A stretch of DNA of 64,000 nucleotides from Desulforhopalus singaporensis (GTDB lineage: Bacteria > Desulfobacterota > Desulfobulbia > Desulfobulbales > Desulfocapsaceae): contig NZ_FNJI01000001.1 of assembly GCF_900104445.1 (NCBI RefSeq), positions 62,001-126,000 of the forward strand. Reading direction: 5' to 3'. Below the pieces are notes generated by a model. The model made no database searches. It was given only the letters and a program-made list of their open reading frames with translations, and was not told where the DNA came from. The position numbers and the translations under genes were made by a program. Of the stretch, positions 33,881-41,539 are shown one piece after another. The stretch's first letter is position 1; each line of letters opens with the position of its first letter.

Positions 33881-35449
33881 ATGAACAACAGTCAACAGTT
33901 GGAAGCGGTTGCCGCTCCCCCGGTAGAACCGGTAGTAAAGAACGGGTTGGAAAAGTATTTTGGAAAGATGGATCCGGTGATTTTCTGGACAACCGGGGCC
34001 ATTATTGTTGCCGCCGTTATCTTTGGAATCATCGCACCGGCACAGTTTGACGGAATGCTCTCCAGATTCCAAAAATTCATAACCGGCTTCAGCTGGTATT
34101 TTATCCTGTCCGTAGCCATCTATCTCGGCGTCTGTGTCTATGTCGCCTTCAGCAAATATGGTGATCTGAAACTGGGAAAACCCGGTGAAAAACCGCAGTT
34201 CAGTTATTTTTCATGGATTGCCATGCTGTTCAGTTGCGGTGTCGGTGTGGGGTACGCTTTCTGGGCTGTGGGTGAGCCGATAATGCACTACATGAACACA
34301 CCCTATCTCGCCGAGCCCCAGACGGCGGAGGCGATGCCAGTTGCCATCCAGATCGGCGTAATGCACTGGGGCCTTCATGCCTGGGCCATCTTTGCCCTGG
34401 TCGGGCTGGCAATAGCCTTTCCCGCTTACCGCATGGGAAAACCGATGAATGTCTCCATCTCGCTCTACGGGCTTTTCGGTGACAAGATAACAGGAAGCTT
34501 TTTTGGCAGATTCGTCGAATTCCTGGCGGCGTTTGCAACGGTCGCCGGGGTAAGCACCGCTCTGGGTCTTGGTATTATAAGTATCAACGCCGGCATCAAA
34601 CACATTTTCGGCACCGGCCTTGACACCTTCGGCATGGTCGTCTTTATGATTTTTCTCATCGCCTGCTACATCCTTTCCGCTGTGTCGGGAATTGAGAAGG
34701 GAATCAAGAATTTAAGTAATATCAACGTATACGTAGCGTTTATCTGGGGTGGTTTCATCCTGCTGATGGGCCCGACCAATGATCTGCTGAACCTGATGGT
34801 GCAGACAACCGGCAGCTATATCAATAACTTTGTCTACGTCACGTTCTGGACCGATTTCCATGACAAGACGCCCTGGCTCGGCTGGTGGACCGTCTTCTAC
34901 TGGATCTGGTGGATTTCCTGGGGGCCGTTCTGCGGCGGCTTCGTAGCGCGTATATCAAGAGGTCGAACTATTCGCGAGTTTATCCTCGGAGTCGCGCTGG
35001 TCCCGACCCTGGTTGCGCTCGTATGGTTCAGTGTTGTCGGCGGCGCGGCGCAGTATGCACAGATTAATGGCACCGCACCCATGGCCGAGGCGTTAAAGGC
35101 CGATATGGGATCCGGTATCTATGTTCTGCTGTCGAGTTTTCCCGGTGGCGATATAATGGGGTGGATTGTTTTTATCAATCTCCTTATTTTCCTTATCACT
35201 TCTGCCGACTCGGCATCTTTTTTCGTCGCCATGCAGATGGCCCGCGGAAGTATGGAACCCGGCACCATGATGAAACTCATCTGGGGCGGCTTGATCGGTT
35301 CACTCGCCTTGGTGCTCCTGATAACAGGCGGTTTACAGGCACTGCAGAAAGCAGCGATTATTGCCGGAGCACCGTTTTCAATAATTATTTTTATGATGAT
35401 CTTTTCACTGTTGAAGATGCTTCGCCAGGCATACAACGAACAAGAATGA
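33881..35449 (+). CDS. BCCT-family transporter (glycine betaine/carnitine/choline type)
   Basis: 522 residues with 12 membrane helices, the BCCT fold that imports quaternary amines with Na+ or H+, or exchanges them. Family motifs are visible: FSCGVGVGYAFWAVGEPIMHY, MHWGLHAWAIFALVGLAIAF, the WWTVFYWIWWISWGPFCGGFVARISRGRTIREF signature with its tryptophan cage, and LITSADSASFFVAMQM. No long regulatory C-terminal tail, so not an osmosensor. AAGGAGGG precedes the ATG. Directly followed by an MttB paralog, so its cargo is probably the methyl donor of that enzyme. Confidence 0.93.
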   Translation: MNNSQQLEAVAAPPVEPVVKNGLEKYFGKMDPVIFWTTGAIIVAAVIFGIIAPAQFDGMLSRFQKFITGFSWYFILSVAIYLGVCVYVAFSKYGDLKLGKPGEKPQFSYFSWIAMLFSCGVGVGYAFWAVGEPIMHYMNTPYLAEPQTAEAMPVAIQIGVMHWGLHAWAIFALVGLAIAFPAYRMGKPMNVSISLYGLFGDKITGSFFGRFVEFLAAFATVAGVSTALGLGIISINAGIKHIFGTGLDTFGMVVFMIFLIACYILSAVSGIEKGIKNLSNINVYVAFIWGGFILLMGPTNDLLNLMVQTTGSYINNFVYVTFWTDFHDKTPWLGWWTVFYWIWWISWGPFCGGFVARISRGRTIREFILGVALVPTLVALVWFSVVGGAAQYAQINGTAPMAEALKADMGSGIYVLLSSFPGGDIMGWIVFINLLIFLITSADSASFFVAMQMARGSMEPGTMMKLIWGGLIGSLALVLLITGGLQALQKAAIIAGAPFSIIIFMMIFSLLKMLRQAYNEQE

Positions 35450-35488
35450 TCAGCGGCAACAATTATCTGACAACAAGCGAGGTTCAGC

Positions 35489-36748
35489 ATGCAGCAGACG
35501 GTCGTGTCCAAATCAAAACAGCAATATGGCAACGAAACATTATACAATCAAATCCAGGAAGATGCCCTGCTTCTCATAGAGTCTTACGGGGTTGCTGTTT
35601 CGCCGGTGGCTGCAGCTAAGCTTCTGGCCGCCATGCCCCGGGGAGAAGCAGCGCAGATCGTCTATACCGAAGAAACGGGCAGGTTCTACATCTCCAGGGA
35701 GACGGTGGAAAAATGTCTTGACCGGACAAGGCAGGGGATGGAGTTCTGGCCTGCGGGATTCGGTACCGGCGGGATGGCCGCCTACATAGTAGACAACGAT
35801 ACGCCGCGCTCTCCAGACAATCGTGATATGAAACGTCTGGCCGAATTGTTCGGCCGGACTGACATTCTGACCAATCTGCAGTCATCATTTAATATCTGCA
35901 GCCGGGTGAAGAAAAATGATATTGCCACCCGGGAGCGTACCGAAGTGACGGCAATCGATGATATGGTTGCGGCGGCGGACGGTAAGTTGATCATGCCTAC
36001 CGTTTACTCAGATGCGGCCTATGACCGCCTGAGATATTTTTCAACCCAGGGACACAGGGTCGGGGTGGCGCTGAGCATCATATCCACATACATGAGTGTC
36101 AGTGAAGAGATGGTCGACCCCTTTTTAAAAGCGGCCGTCAGGGGACTGCCCTACATAATGAACTCCATGCCCATAGGCGGGCTGACCGGTCCTTACAGCA
36201 TGAGCTCGCTTGCAACCCTTGCCCAGGCCGAGAGCGTTTTCGGCCTGGTGCTGGGCCAGCTTGTCAACCCGGGGATAAAGTGTATCAACGCGGCAATGCC
36301 GACGATAGCGGACATGACGAAAAAGGATATGCCAATGATGTTCGGCTCGGTTGCCAACGCCATGCTCAATATCCTGCTTGCCGAGCTCAACATGCACCTG
36401 GGCATTCCCACCTGCCAGAGCGCCTGCAGTCACCACAGGGATAGTCTTGACGACGAGGCCGTGAGAAGAAGTGGTGAAATATACAGTCTTGTCAACCAGT
36501 ATGACTTCCATATCATGCGGCACCTGTTCGGCTTTTCTTCTCAGCTCAACGATTTCAATATCGACAATATGGAACAACAGATCGAGCTTTACCACCAGAT
36601 TTCCAGGCAACCGCTGCCGGTCACTCTACCCCAGTCCCCCGAGTACGATGCTGAAGGTTTAAATGCAATTTTCGAAGGATTTGACCGGCAGGATTTCAGA
36701 GGTCTCGATCACACCCTGCAGAACATAGGGCACTCTTTCCGGGAATAG
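35489..36748 (+). CDS. MttB-superfamily methyltransferase without pyrrolysine
   Basis: 419 residues of the MttB/MtgB superfamily, uninterrupted. It starts QQYGNETLYNQIQEDALLLIESYGVAVSP and contains ALSIISTYMSVSEEMVDPFLKAAVRGLPYIMNSMPIGGLTGP and NAMLNILLAELNMHLGIPTCQSACSHHRDSLDDEA. Where MttB has GLPTWAAGG-O-G, this protein has GIPTCQSAC-S-H, i.e. Ser at the pyrrolysine position. Relatives such as MtgB, MtcB, MtpB demethylate glycine betaine, carnitine or proline betaine. It lies 40 bp after the BCCT gene, so it likely removes a methyl from the imported quaternary amine and passes it to the corrinoid protein at 26337. Substrate not determinable here. Confidence 0.88.
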   Translation: MQQTVVSKSKQQYGNETLYNQIQEDALLLIESYGVAVSPVAAAKLLAAMPRGEAAQIVYTEETGRFYISRETVEKCLDRTRQGMEFWPAGFGTGGMAAYIVDNDTPRSPDNRDMKRLAELFGRTDILTNLQSSFNICSRVKKNDIATRERTEVTAIDDMVAAADGKLIMPTVYSDAAYDRLRYFSTQGHRVGVALSIISTYMSVSEEMVDPFLKAAVRGLPYIMNSMPIGGLTGPYSMSSLATLAQAESVFGLVLGQLVNPGIKCINAAMPTIADMTKKDMPMMFGSVANAMLNILLAELNMHLGIPTCQSACSHHRDSLDDEAVRRSGEIYSLVNQYDFHIMRHLFGFSSQLNDFNIDNMEQQIELYHQISRQPLPVTLPQSPEYDAEGLNAIFEGFDRQDFRGLDHTLQNIGHSFRE

Positions 36749-36790
36749 GCAAGGCCGTCAGTTAACCACAACGGTGCCGGAATTCACGGT

Positions 36791-36813
36791 AGCCTGCACG
36801 GTCGGTGCAGGCT
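36791..36813. terminator. Bidirectional terminator hairpin
   Basis: AGCCTGCAC (36791-36799) and GTGCAGGCT (36805-36813), loop 5, between the MttB paralog (+) and the thioesterase (-). Confidence 0.6.
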
Positions 36814-37261
36814 ATCTCTGCATAAACTTTGCCCTGGCCTTGCAGGCCAGGCGATCGTCCACCAGTATTTCCGCCCGCAGGTGAAAAAGCGGGGGCAGCG
36901 AACTGTCCACCCACGCTCTTATGCTCAGCAGGCTGTTGCATGCGACCGGCTGGTAGAAACGTATGGTCAGTTCTCCTGTCAGCGCCTCGATATTCTGCTT
37001 GAGCAGACATTGGGCCATCGCTGTATCGAGAAGGGCGGACAGCACACCTCCGTGAACAATCCCCTGGTATCCCTGCAGGTTTTCATCCGGTCTGAAGGTT
37101 GCCGCGGCAATGTTATTCGAATCGAGTTTAAAGTCGAGGCCGAAGGAGAGGGGGTTGTCGCAACCGCACATCAGGCAATATCGGTGAGATGAGACAGCGT
37201 GGCGGTCGGGTACGTGCTTGGTCATTTCTTTCTCTTGGTGATCAGGTGATGCTGCTATCAT
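36812..37261 (-). CDS. PaaI-type hotdog thioesterase
   Basis: Up to 149 residues; a start at 37225 (MTKHVPDRHAVSSHRYC) may be the real one. Hotdog fold with CLMCGCDNPLSFGLDFKLD, the catalytic-loop GYQGIVHGGVLSALLDTAMAQC (HGG), and LTGELTIRFYQPV. This family hydrolyses acyl-CoA, often phenylacetyl- or hydroxyphenylacetyl-CoA, in the cytosol. It stands alone on the minus strand; the aryl-CoA ligases at 46-49 kb could provide substrates, but that link is speculative. Confidence 0.85.
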   Translation of the reverse strand: MIAASPDHQEKEMTKHVPDRHAVSSHRYCLMCGCDNPLSFGLDFKLDSNNIAAATFRPDENLQGYQGIVHGGVLSALLDTAMAQCLLKQNIEALTGELTIRFYQPVACNSLLSIRAWVDSSLPPLFHLRAEILVDDRLACKARAKFMQR

Positions 37262-37324
37262 TTTTCAGGCGTAAACGACTTCTTTAATACCACTCCGGGA
37301 ACAACACTTCAAGGGGCTGGGTCG

Positions 37325-38158
37325 TTATTGACGCACGAGTCTGTGGTTGGCAAACGGGGTTTGCGCACTGCTTCTGCAGGGGTTTATGTCGACGCCGCCT
37401 CGCCTGGTAAAGCGTCCGCTTATGGTCAACGAGTCGAGCAAAAGGTGTTCCATCAGGTGCACATAAATGGTTTCCACACAGTTTTCATGATAGCCCGTAT
37501 GGGTCCTAAAGGAGACCAGGTAAGCCAGCAGCGAAGATTCGTCGATTTTGTTGCCGCTGTAGGTTATCTCCACCGTGGCCCAGTCGGGCTGGCCGGTAAC
37601 GGGACAGTTGGTGCGTAAAATATTGGAGCAGAGAGTTTCATTTTCCGCCTTCTTGTCGCTGCATCTGAGAAGGGCGGGGTCGACCCTGTAGACATAATCT
37701 CCGGCTTCAAGATCGTCTATGCAGCGTCCGCGGGGGACGGTTGTCATCAGCGTCTTCCTGTCATTGCAATCGAAAATGCGCACCTGGACCTCTGTTCCGG
37801 CGGTTGATGAAAGATCCGCACCAATAATCTGTGCAACTTCTTGCTGATCCTTGAACCGGCTCATATTAAAGGAGTTGAGATACAGTTTGAGCGATTTTGA
37901 TTCAATTATGCATTGACTGGTACACGGTATCCTCAGTTCCATGACCGCCGATATGGGTTTGCCCCGGTCATTGAGCCAGGAAAGCTCCCAGCAGTTCCAG
38001 ATATCTTCACCGAAAAACGGCAGGGGACGGTTTCCCCCGAGTCCTAGAGTTTCGCGCCCCACTGTTCTGGGAACGGGAAAAAGCAGCTCGGGGTTGTAGG
38101 TAAAAGTATATTCGACCTGTTGGCCCAAAGGATTTGTTCTGTTGCTGTCTGGCTTCAT
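37325..38158 (-). CDS. queF: NADPH-dependent 7-cyano-7-deazaguanine reductase (QueF, long form)
   Basis: 277 residues, the size of the E. coli-type bimodular QueF that reduces the nitrile preQ0 to the amine preQ1. Visible: LGLGGNRPLPFFGEDIWNCWELSWL and the QueF NADPH motif ESKSLKLYLNSFN in the N-terminal half, the catalytic Cys in TNCPVTGQPDWATVEI, and SFRTHTGYHENCVETIYVHLMEHL in the C-terminal half. It is the last gene of the que operon, 38 bp after queC. Confidence 0.93.
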   Translation of the reverse strand: MKPDSNRTNPLGQQVEYTFTYNPELLFPVPRTVGRETLGLGGNRPLPFFGEDIWNCWELSWLNDRGKPISAVMELRIPCTSQCIIESKSLKLYLNSFNMSRFKDQQEVAQIIGADLSSTAGTEVQVRIFDCNDRKTLMTTVPRGRCIDDLEAGDYVYRVDPALLRCSDKKAENETLCSNILRTNCPVTGQPDWATVEITYSGNKIDESSLLAYLVSFRTHTGYHENCVETIYVHLMEHLLLDSLTISGRFTRRGGVDINPCRSSAQTPFANHRLVRQ

Positions 38159-38196
38159 AATTGTTGTCTGGGGTGGCGGGTAATGTTTTATACCTG

Positions 38197-38856
38197 TTAC
38201 CTTGCATAAATCGTCGGATCTTTCCCTTCGTCGAAGCGCAGCGCGTATTTGCGCTCGTCGCAGGCGCCGCAGGTGCCGCAGTGGACCTCGCCTCCCTTGT
38301 AGCAGGTCCAGGTACTGGTGAAATCAACACCGAGGGTGTGTCCGAGATCGCCGATCTGCCGTTTGTCCAGCCGGGCAAAAGGAAACTCGATTGCGACCTT
38401 GCCGTCAGTGCCCATACGGACCGCCCTGGAAAAAGCGTCGTTGAATTCGGGCCTGCAGTCCGGATAGATGAAATGGTCGCCGCTGTGGGAAGCGAGTACG
38501 ACCCTGGAGGCCCCGAGGGATTCCGCATAGCCCGCCGCAATGGAGAGCATTATTCCATTGCGAAAGGGAACAACGGTGCTTTGCATGGTTTCAGCGTCAT
38601 ATGCGCCATCGGGCACCTCTTCTCCCGATTGAAGAAGGGTGGAAGAGAACAGCCGGTTGATAAAAGGAAGCTCCACAACGGTATGGGGAACCTTCAACAG
38701 TTGGCAAAGCGCTGTTGCCATGGCCAGTTCGCAGTCGTTATGTTTGGCGCCGTAATCAAAACTTATCGCGGCGCACCGGTGAGCCTTGTTTATACAGTCG
38801 GCTAAAAGAACGGCGGAGTCCATGCCGCCGGAGAGGACTACCAGGGTATCACACAT
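38197..38856 (-). CDS. queC: 7-cyano-7-deazaguanine synthase (QueC)
   Basis: 219 residues. N-terminal PP-loop ATPase motif VVLSGGMDSAVLLA, the middle VPFRNGIMLSIAAGYAESLGA, and the C-terminal zinc-binding WTCYKGGEVHCGTCGACDERKYAL (four Cys). It converts 7-carboxy-7-deazaguanine to preQ0 with ammonia and ATP. Its start codon lies 3 bp past the queE stop, in one operon with queD, queE and queF. Confidence 0.95.
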   Translation of the reverse strand: MCDTLVVLSGGMDSAVLLADCINKAHRCAAISFDYGAKHNDCELAMATALCQLLKVPHTVVELPFINRLFSSTLLQSGEEVPDGAYDAETMQSTVVPFRNGIMLSIAAGYAESLGASRVVLASHSGDHFIYPDCRPEFNDAFSRAVRMGTDGKVAIEFPFARLDKRQIGDLGHTLGVDFTSTWTCYKGGEVHCGTCGACDERKYALRFDEGKDPTIYAR

Positions 38857-38859
38857 GGG

Positions 38860-39489
38860 TTATACTCCTTTTTTCTGATCAAAACAGAGAATATGCAGCC
38901 TGGCCGAAAGGCGGTAGCCTTTTTTGACGCAGTGCTCCCAGAGAAACTGCAGCAGTTCTGTCTGTTCCTTTCTTGTTTTTCCTTTCGGCATGAGCCATAC
39001 CCGGTCCCGATCGATCCCGTGTTCGGCGATAAAGGCGTCGATGAAAAAGATACTTTCTCGGCAGGCAACAAATTTAAAAGCATCGGCGCGATACATTGAT
39101 TCCCTGGCCAGATGCCATTTGCCTGACAGGTATTTGGGTGAACAGATCACTTCGCCGCGCACCTGTTGCGGAATGGCAACCTTACCCGACGTTTCATACT
39201 GCACCTCTATTTTCATCTCGGCAAGTTCGCGGTCAAGGCGGGAAAGTCCGTCGTCCCATTGCAGGAAGGGTTCTCCTCCGGTGATTACCACAAACCTATG
39301 GCTTTCCCTGACGACTTTTTGGATTATGTCCTCAATACTTGCAGGACTTCCTCCAAACCATGCGTCCTTGGTGTCGCACCAGGGACAAAAAGGTTCCAGG
39401 CAGCCGGAGAGCCTGATGAAAAAAGCCGGACGCCCGGTGTGGGGCCCCTCTCCCTGGAGGGAGCTGAACATTTCGTGACACAAAAGCAT
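38860..39489 (-). CDS. queE: 7-carboxy-7-deazaguanine synthase (QueE), radical SAM
   Basis: 209 residues. It converts 6-carboxytetrahydropterin to 7-carboxy-7-deazaguanine using SAM and a [4Fe-4S] cluster. Visible: MFSSLQGEGPHTGRPAFFIRLSGC, then FCPWCDTKDAWF and the SAM motif VVITGGEPFLQ. The cluster cysteines are spaced C-x4-C-x2-C (CLEPFCPWC) rather than the common C-x3-C-x2-C. Between queD and queC in the operon. Confidence 0.94.
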   Translation of the reverse strand: MLLCHEMFSSLQGEGPHTGRPAFFIRLSGCLEPFCPWCDTKDAWFGGSPASIEDIIQKVVRESHRFVVITGGEPFLQWDDGLSRLDRELAEMKIEVQYETSGKVAIPQQVRGEVICSPKYLSGKWHLARESMYRADAFKFVACRESIFFIDAFIAEHGIDRDRVWLMPKGKTRKEQTELLQFLWEHCVKKGYRLSARLHILCFDQKKGV

Positions 39490-39499
39490 GAGGTATGGA

Positions 39500-39898
39500 T
39501 CAGGCTGTGACTGTTGCCCAGGAGTCTGCCGTTTCGTAAAGACGTATCCTGAGCAAAGTCAGATCGTTGAATTCGGAAGCTTTTGACAGGGTCCTGAAAA
39601 TATGCAGGGCCATGTTCTCGACCGTCACCACTTCGTTGCGGTATTCCTCGAGTTCGTTGAGGTATGCATGGTCGTACCGGGTTATGACCAGGTCCGTTAC
39701 CAGCTTTTTAAGCTCGGTAAAATTGATGATCATCCCGGATTCGTCAACGGGCCCGGAAACGGTCACCTCAAGGGTGTAACTGTGGCCATGCAGTGCTGAG
39801 CACTTGCCGTATAGAAGCTGGTTTTCCTGGTCACTGAGCTCCGTCCGCTCAAGTTTATGGGCAGCGTCAAAACGAAATTGTCTGGTAATGGAAAGCAT
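39500..39898 (-). CDS. queD: 6-carboxy-5,6,7,8-tetrahydropterin synthase (QueD)
   Basis: 132 residues of the PTPS fold. It converts dihydroneopterin triphosphate to 6-carboxytetrahydropterin. Zinc histidines appear in FDAAHKL and LHGHSYTLEV; the catalytic Cys is in YGKCSALHGH, followed by MIINFTELKKLV and YDHAYLNEL. First gene of the que operon. The 5' leader shows no recognisable preQ1 riboswitch. Confidence 0.94.
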   Translation of the reverse strand: MLSITRQFRFDAAHKLERTELSDQENQLLYGKCSALHGHSYTLEVTVSGPVDESGMIINFTELKKLVTDLVITRYDHAYLNELEEYRNEVVTVENMALHIFRTLSKASEFNDLTLLRIRLYETADSWATVTA

Positions 39899-40595
39899 GA
39901 CTACCTTGTTGTTTGTTGTACATCACCGGGCAGCCACGCATCGCATCAGGGATCTGTTCAAAATTGTGGAAAGCCACATGCCGGATAGCCGGCCGGTGAG
40001 GGAGAATTTGTAATGCGGGTTGCCTCTCGTCCGCATGGTGAAGTCACCGTAATAACGTAATTGAGACCGGACATATAGTCGATCACTTAGCTTGGCGCAA
40101 TGTTTTTTGTAAAAAAGCGGCCGGTTGGTTTTTACGGCCGAATGCGTGGTATACATGCGCAGGTCAATGGACCGGGCGCCGTCTTCTGCAATGCGGCAAA
40201 TGGATATCACCCACGGGCGGGTTGTTGCTGTTAGTAACTGCTTGTTTTTTGTAAAATAATTACATTTACTGAAAACTTACTCGAAGATTTTTCCACCAAT
40301 AATCCAGGGGTTGCCGTCTGGCCGGGGTAATCTTTTGGAACAGCTTCACGTAATATCTCAAAAGCCGCTTGACATTATTTAGAAACAGCTGAGATAATTG
40401 TTCTCAACAAGTTCTGAAATACCGTTGTTGCTGTCTAAAACTGTTGACTGCAGCACTGGAGGATTGCCTGACGGGCATACAGGTACAACAAACGATCAAC
40501 CAGAGGAAACTAGCCGTATGCTTTGTCGGAATTGACTTTTGTTGGTGGAATATCATGTAGTTTCAAGGTAGTTTCATAAAAATGGGAAATGTACA
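39899..40595. other. Gene-free divergent intergenic region
   Basis: About 700 bp between queD (-) and the response regulator gene (+). It must hold both promoters. A minus-strand open frame at 39923-40210 has no ribosome site or family resemblance. I see no tRNA or riboswitch; small AT-rich inverted repeats are present (for example GTAA/TTAC around 40248-40262). Confidence 0.4.
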
Positions 40596-41393
40596 GTGAA
40601 GTCGGACAGACCTGTGTTGTTAATCGCTGAAAGCGATACTCTTACAAGGACATCCATGATCGCTTTCCTGAAAGCCGAAGGTTTCAGGGTGCTCAAGGCG
40701 CTGACCGGGCCGGAAGCGCTTGAGAGTATAGAAAAAGGGCGGCCGGACCTGGTGCTTGCAGATCTGAATATGCCTGAGATGAACGGGATGGAGTTGTTGA
40801 GAACAATCAGTGAACGGTTTGTCGCATTACCGGTGATTGTTGTTGCCGATACCGATTCCACGGGGTTGGCGCTGGAGGCTCTGGACGCGGGAGCCAAAGG
40901 TTACCTGGCTAAACCGATAGTGGATATGGGGCTTCTCAAACATTCGGTGGAACTGGTTCTCTCCCATACCCGTCTTGTGTCGGAAAATCAACTGTATCGC
41001 AAAAGGTTCGAGCGGTTGGTGGAGAAACGAACCGCAGATCTGTGGAAAAAAAATATCAAGTTGATGAAACAGCTTGACGAAAAGAGAAAAAAGTCGGCTT
41101 TCGGTGCCGCGTCGCGGTGTGCAGACGATATCGAGAACTCCGTCGGTGTTGTCGCCGACTGTCTCAATATTCTGGAACAATCCTATGATGCCGTGGCAAG
41201 ATTTATGCTGCGGTGCTCAGACATGAAGCAGTCCGAGCCGGAAGGCGGCTCTACTTTTGAAATTTTCAGTGAGTTCAGGAAGCTGACTGAAGAGCTTTGC
41301 CGAAAGAGCGATGGGCAGAGAGTTCCCGATGCTTTTGATAAAAGCCGGAAGAGCCTGCTGAGGATATCTTCCATGGCCCGGTCCATAAAATAA
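40596..41393 (+). CDS. Response regulator with C-terminal coiled-coil, no output domain recognised
   Basis: 265 residues starting with GTG. Residues ~1-125 are a receiver domain: acidic residues in LIAESDTLTRT, the phosphoacceptor Asp in PDLVLADLNMPEMNGMELL and the Lys in GYLAKPI. The remainder is helical (RKRFERLVEKRTADLWKKNIKLMKQLDEKRKKSAFGAASRCADD) and resembles a dimerisation helix without a histidine-kinase ATPase or DNA-binding domain. Probably a signalling adapter; partner kinase not nearby. Confidence 0.82.
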   Translation: MKSDRPVLLIAESDTLTRTSMIAFLKAEGFRVLKALTGPEALESIEKGRPDLVLADLNMPEMNGMELLRTISERFVALPVIVVADTDSTGLALEALDAGAKGYLAKPIVDMGLLKHSVELVLSHTRLVSENQLYRKRFERLVEKRTADLWKKNIKLMKQLDEKRKKSAFGAASRCADDIENSVGVVADCLNILEQSYDAVARFMLRCSDMKQSEPEGGSTFEIFSEFRKLTEELCRKSDGQRVPDAFDKSRKSLLRISSMARSIK

Positions 41394-41539
41394 CTCTTTC
41401 TCAAGGGTGATGTTTGCCGTTTTGCCAAAAGGGAATTGATGTTCTTTCAATTTCTTGTCTTGAAGTTCTTACGCGGATTTTTTATTAAGAGGGGGGAACC
41501 GTATGGAAATTCAGGAATAACCGAGAGAGAGAGGTATAT

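Noticed and set aside
39899-40050. preQ1 riboswitch ahead of the que operon
   Set aside because: I looked for the conserved GGTTC...CC...AAAAAACTA pattern and did not find it in the leader.
39923-40210. 95-codon minus-strand open frame upstream of queD
   Set aside because: No ribosome site, no family resemblance, basic composition typical of a random frame.
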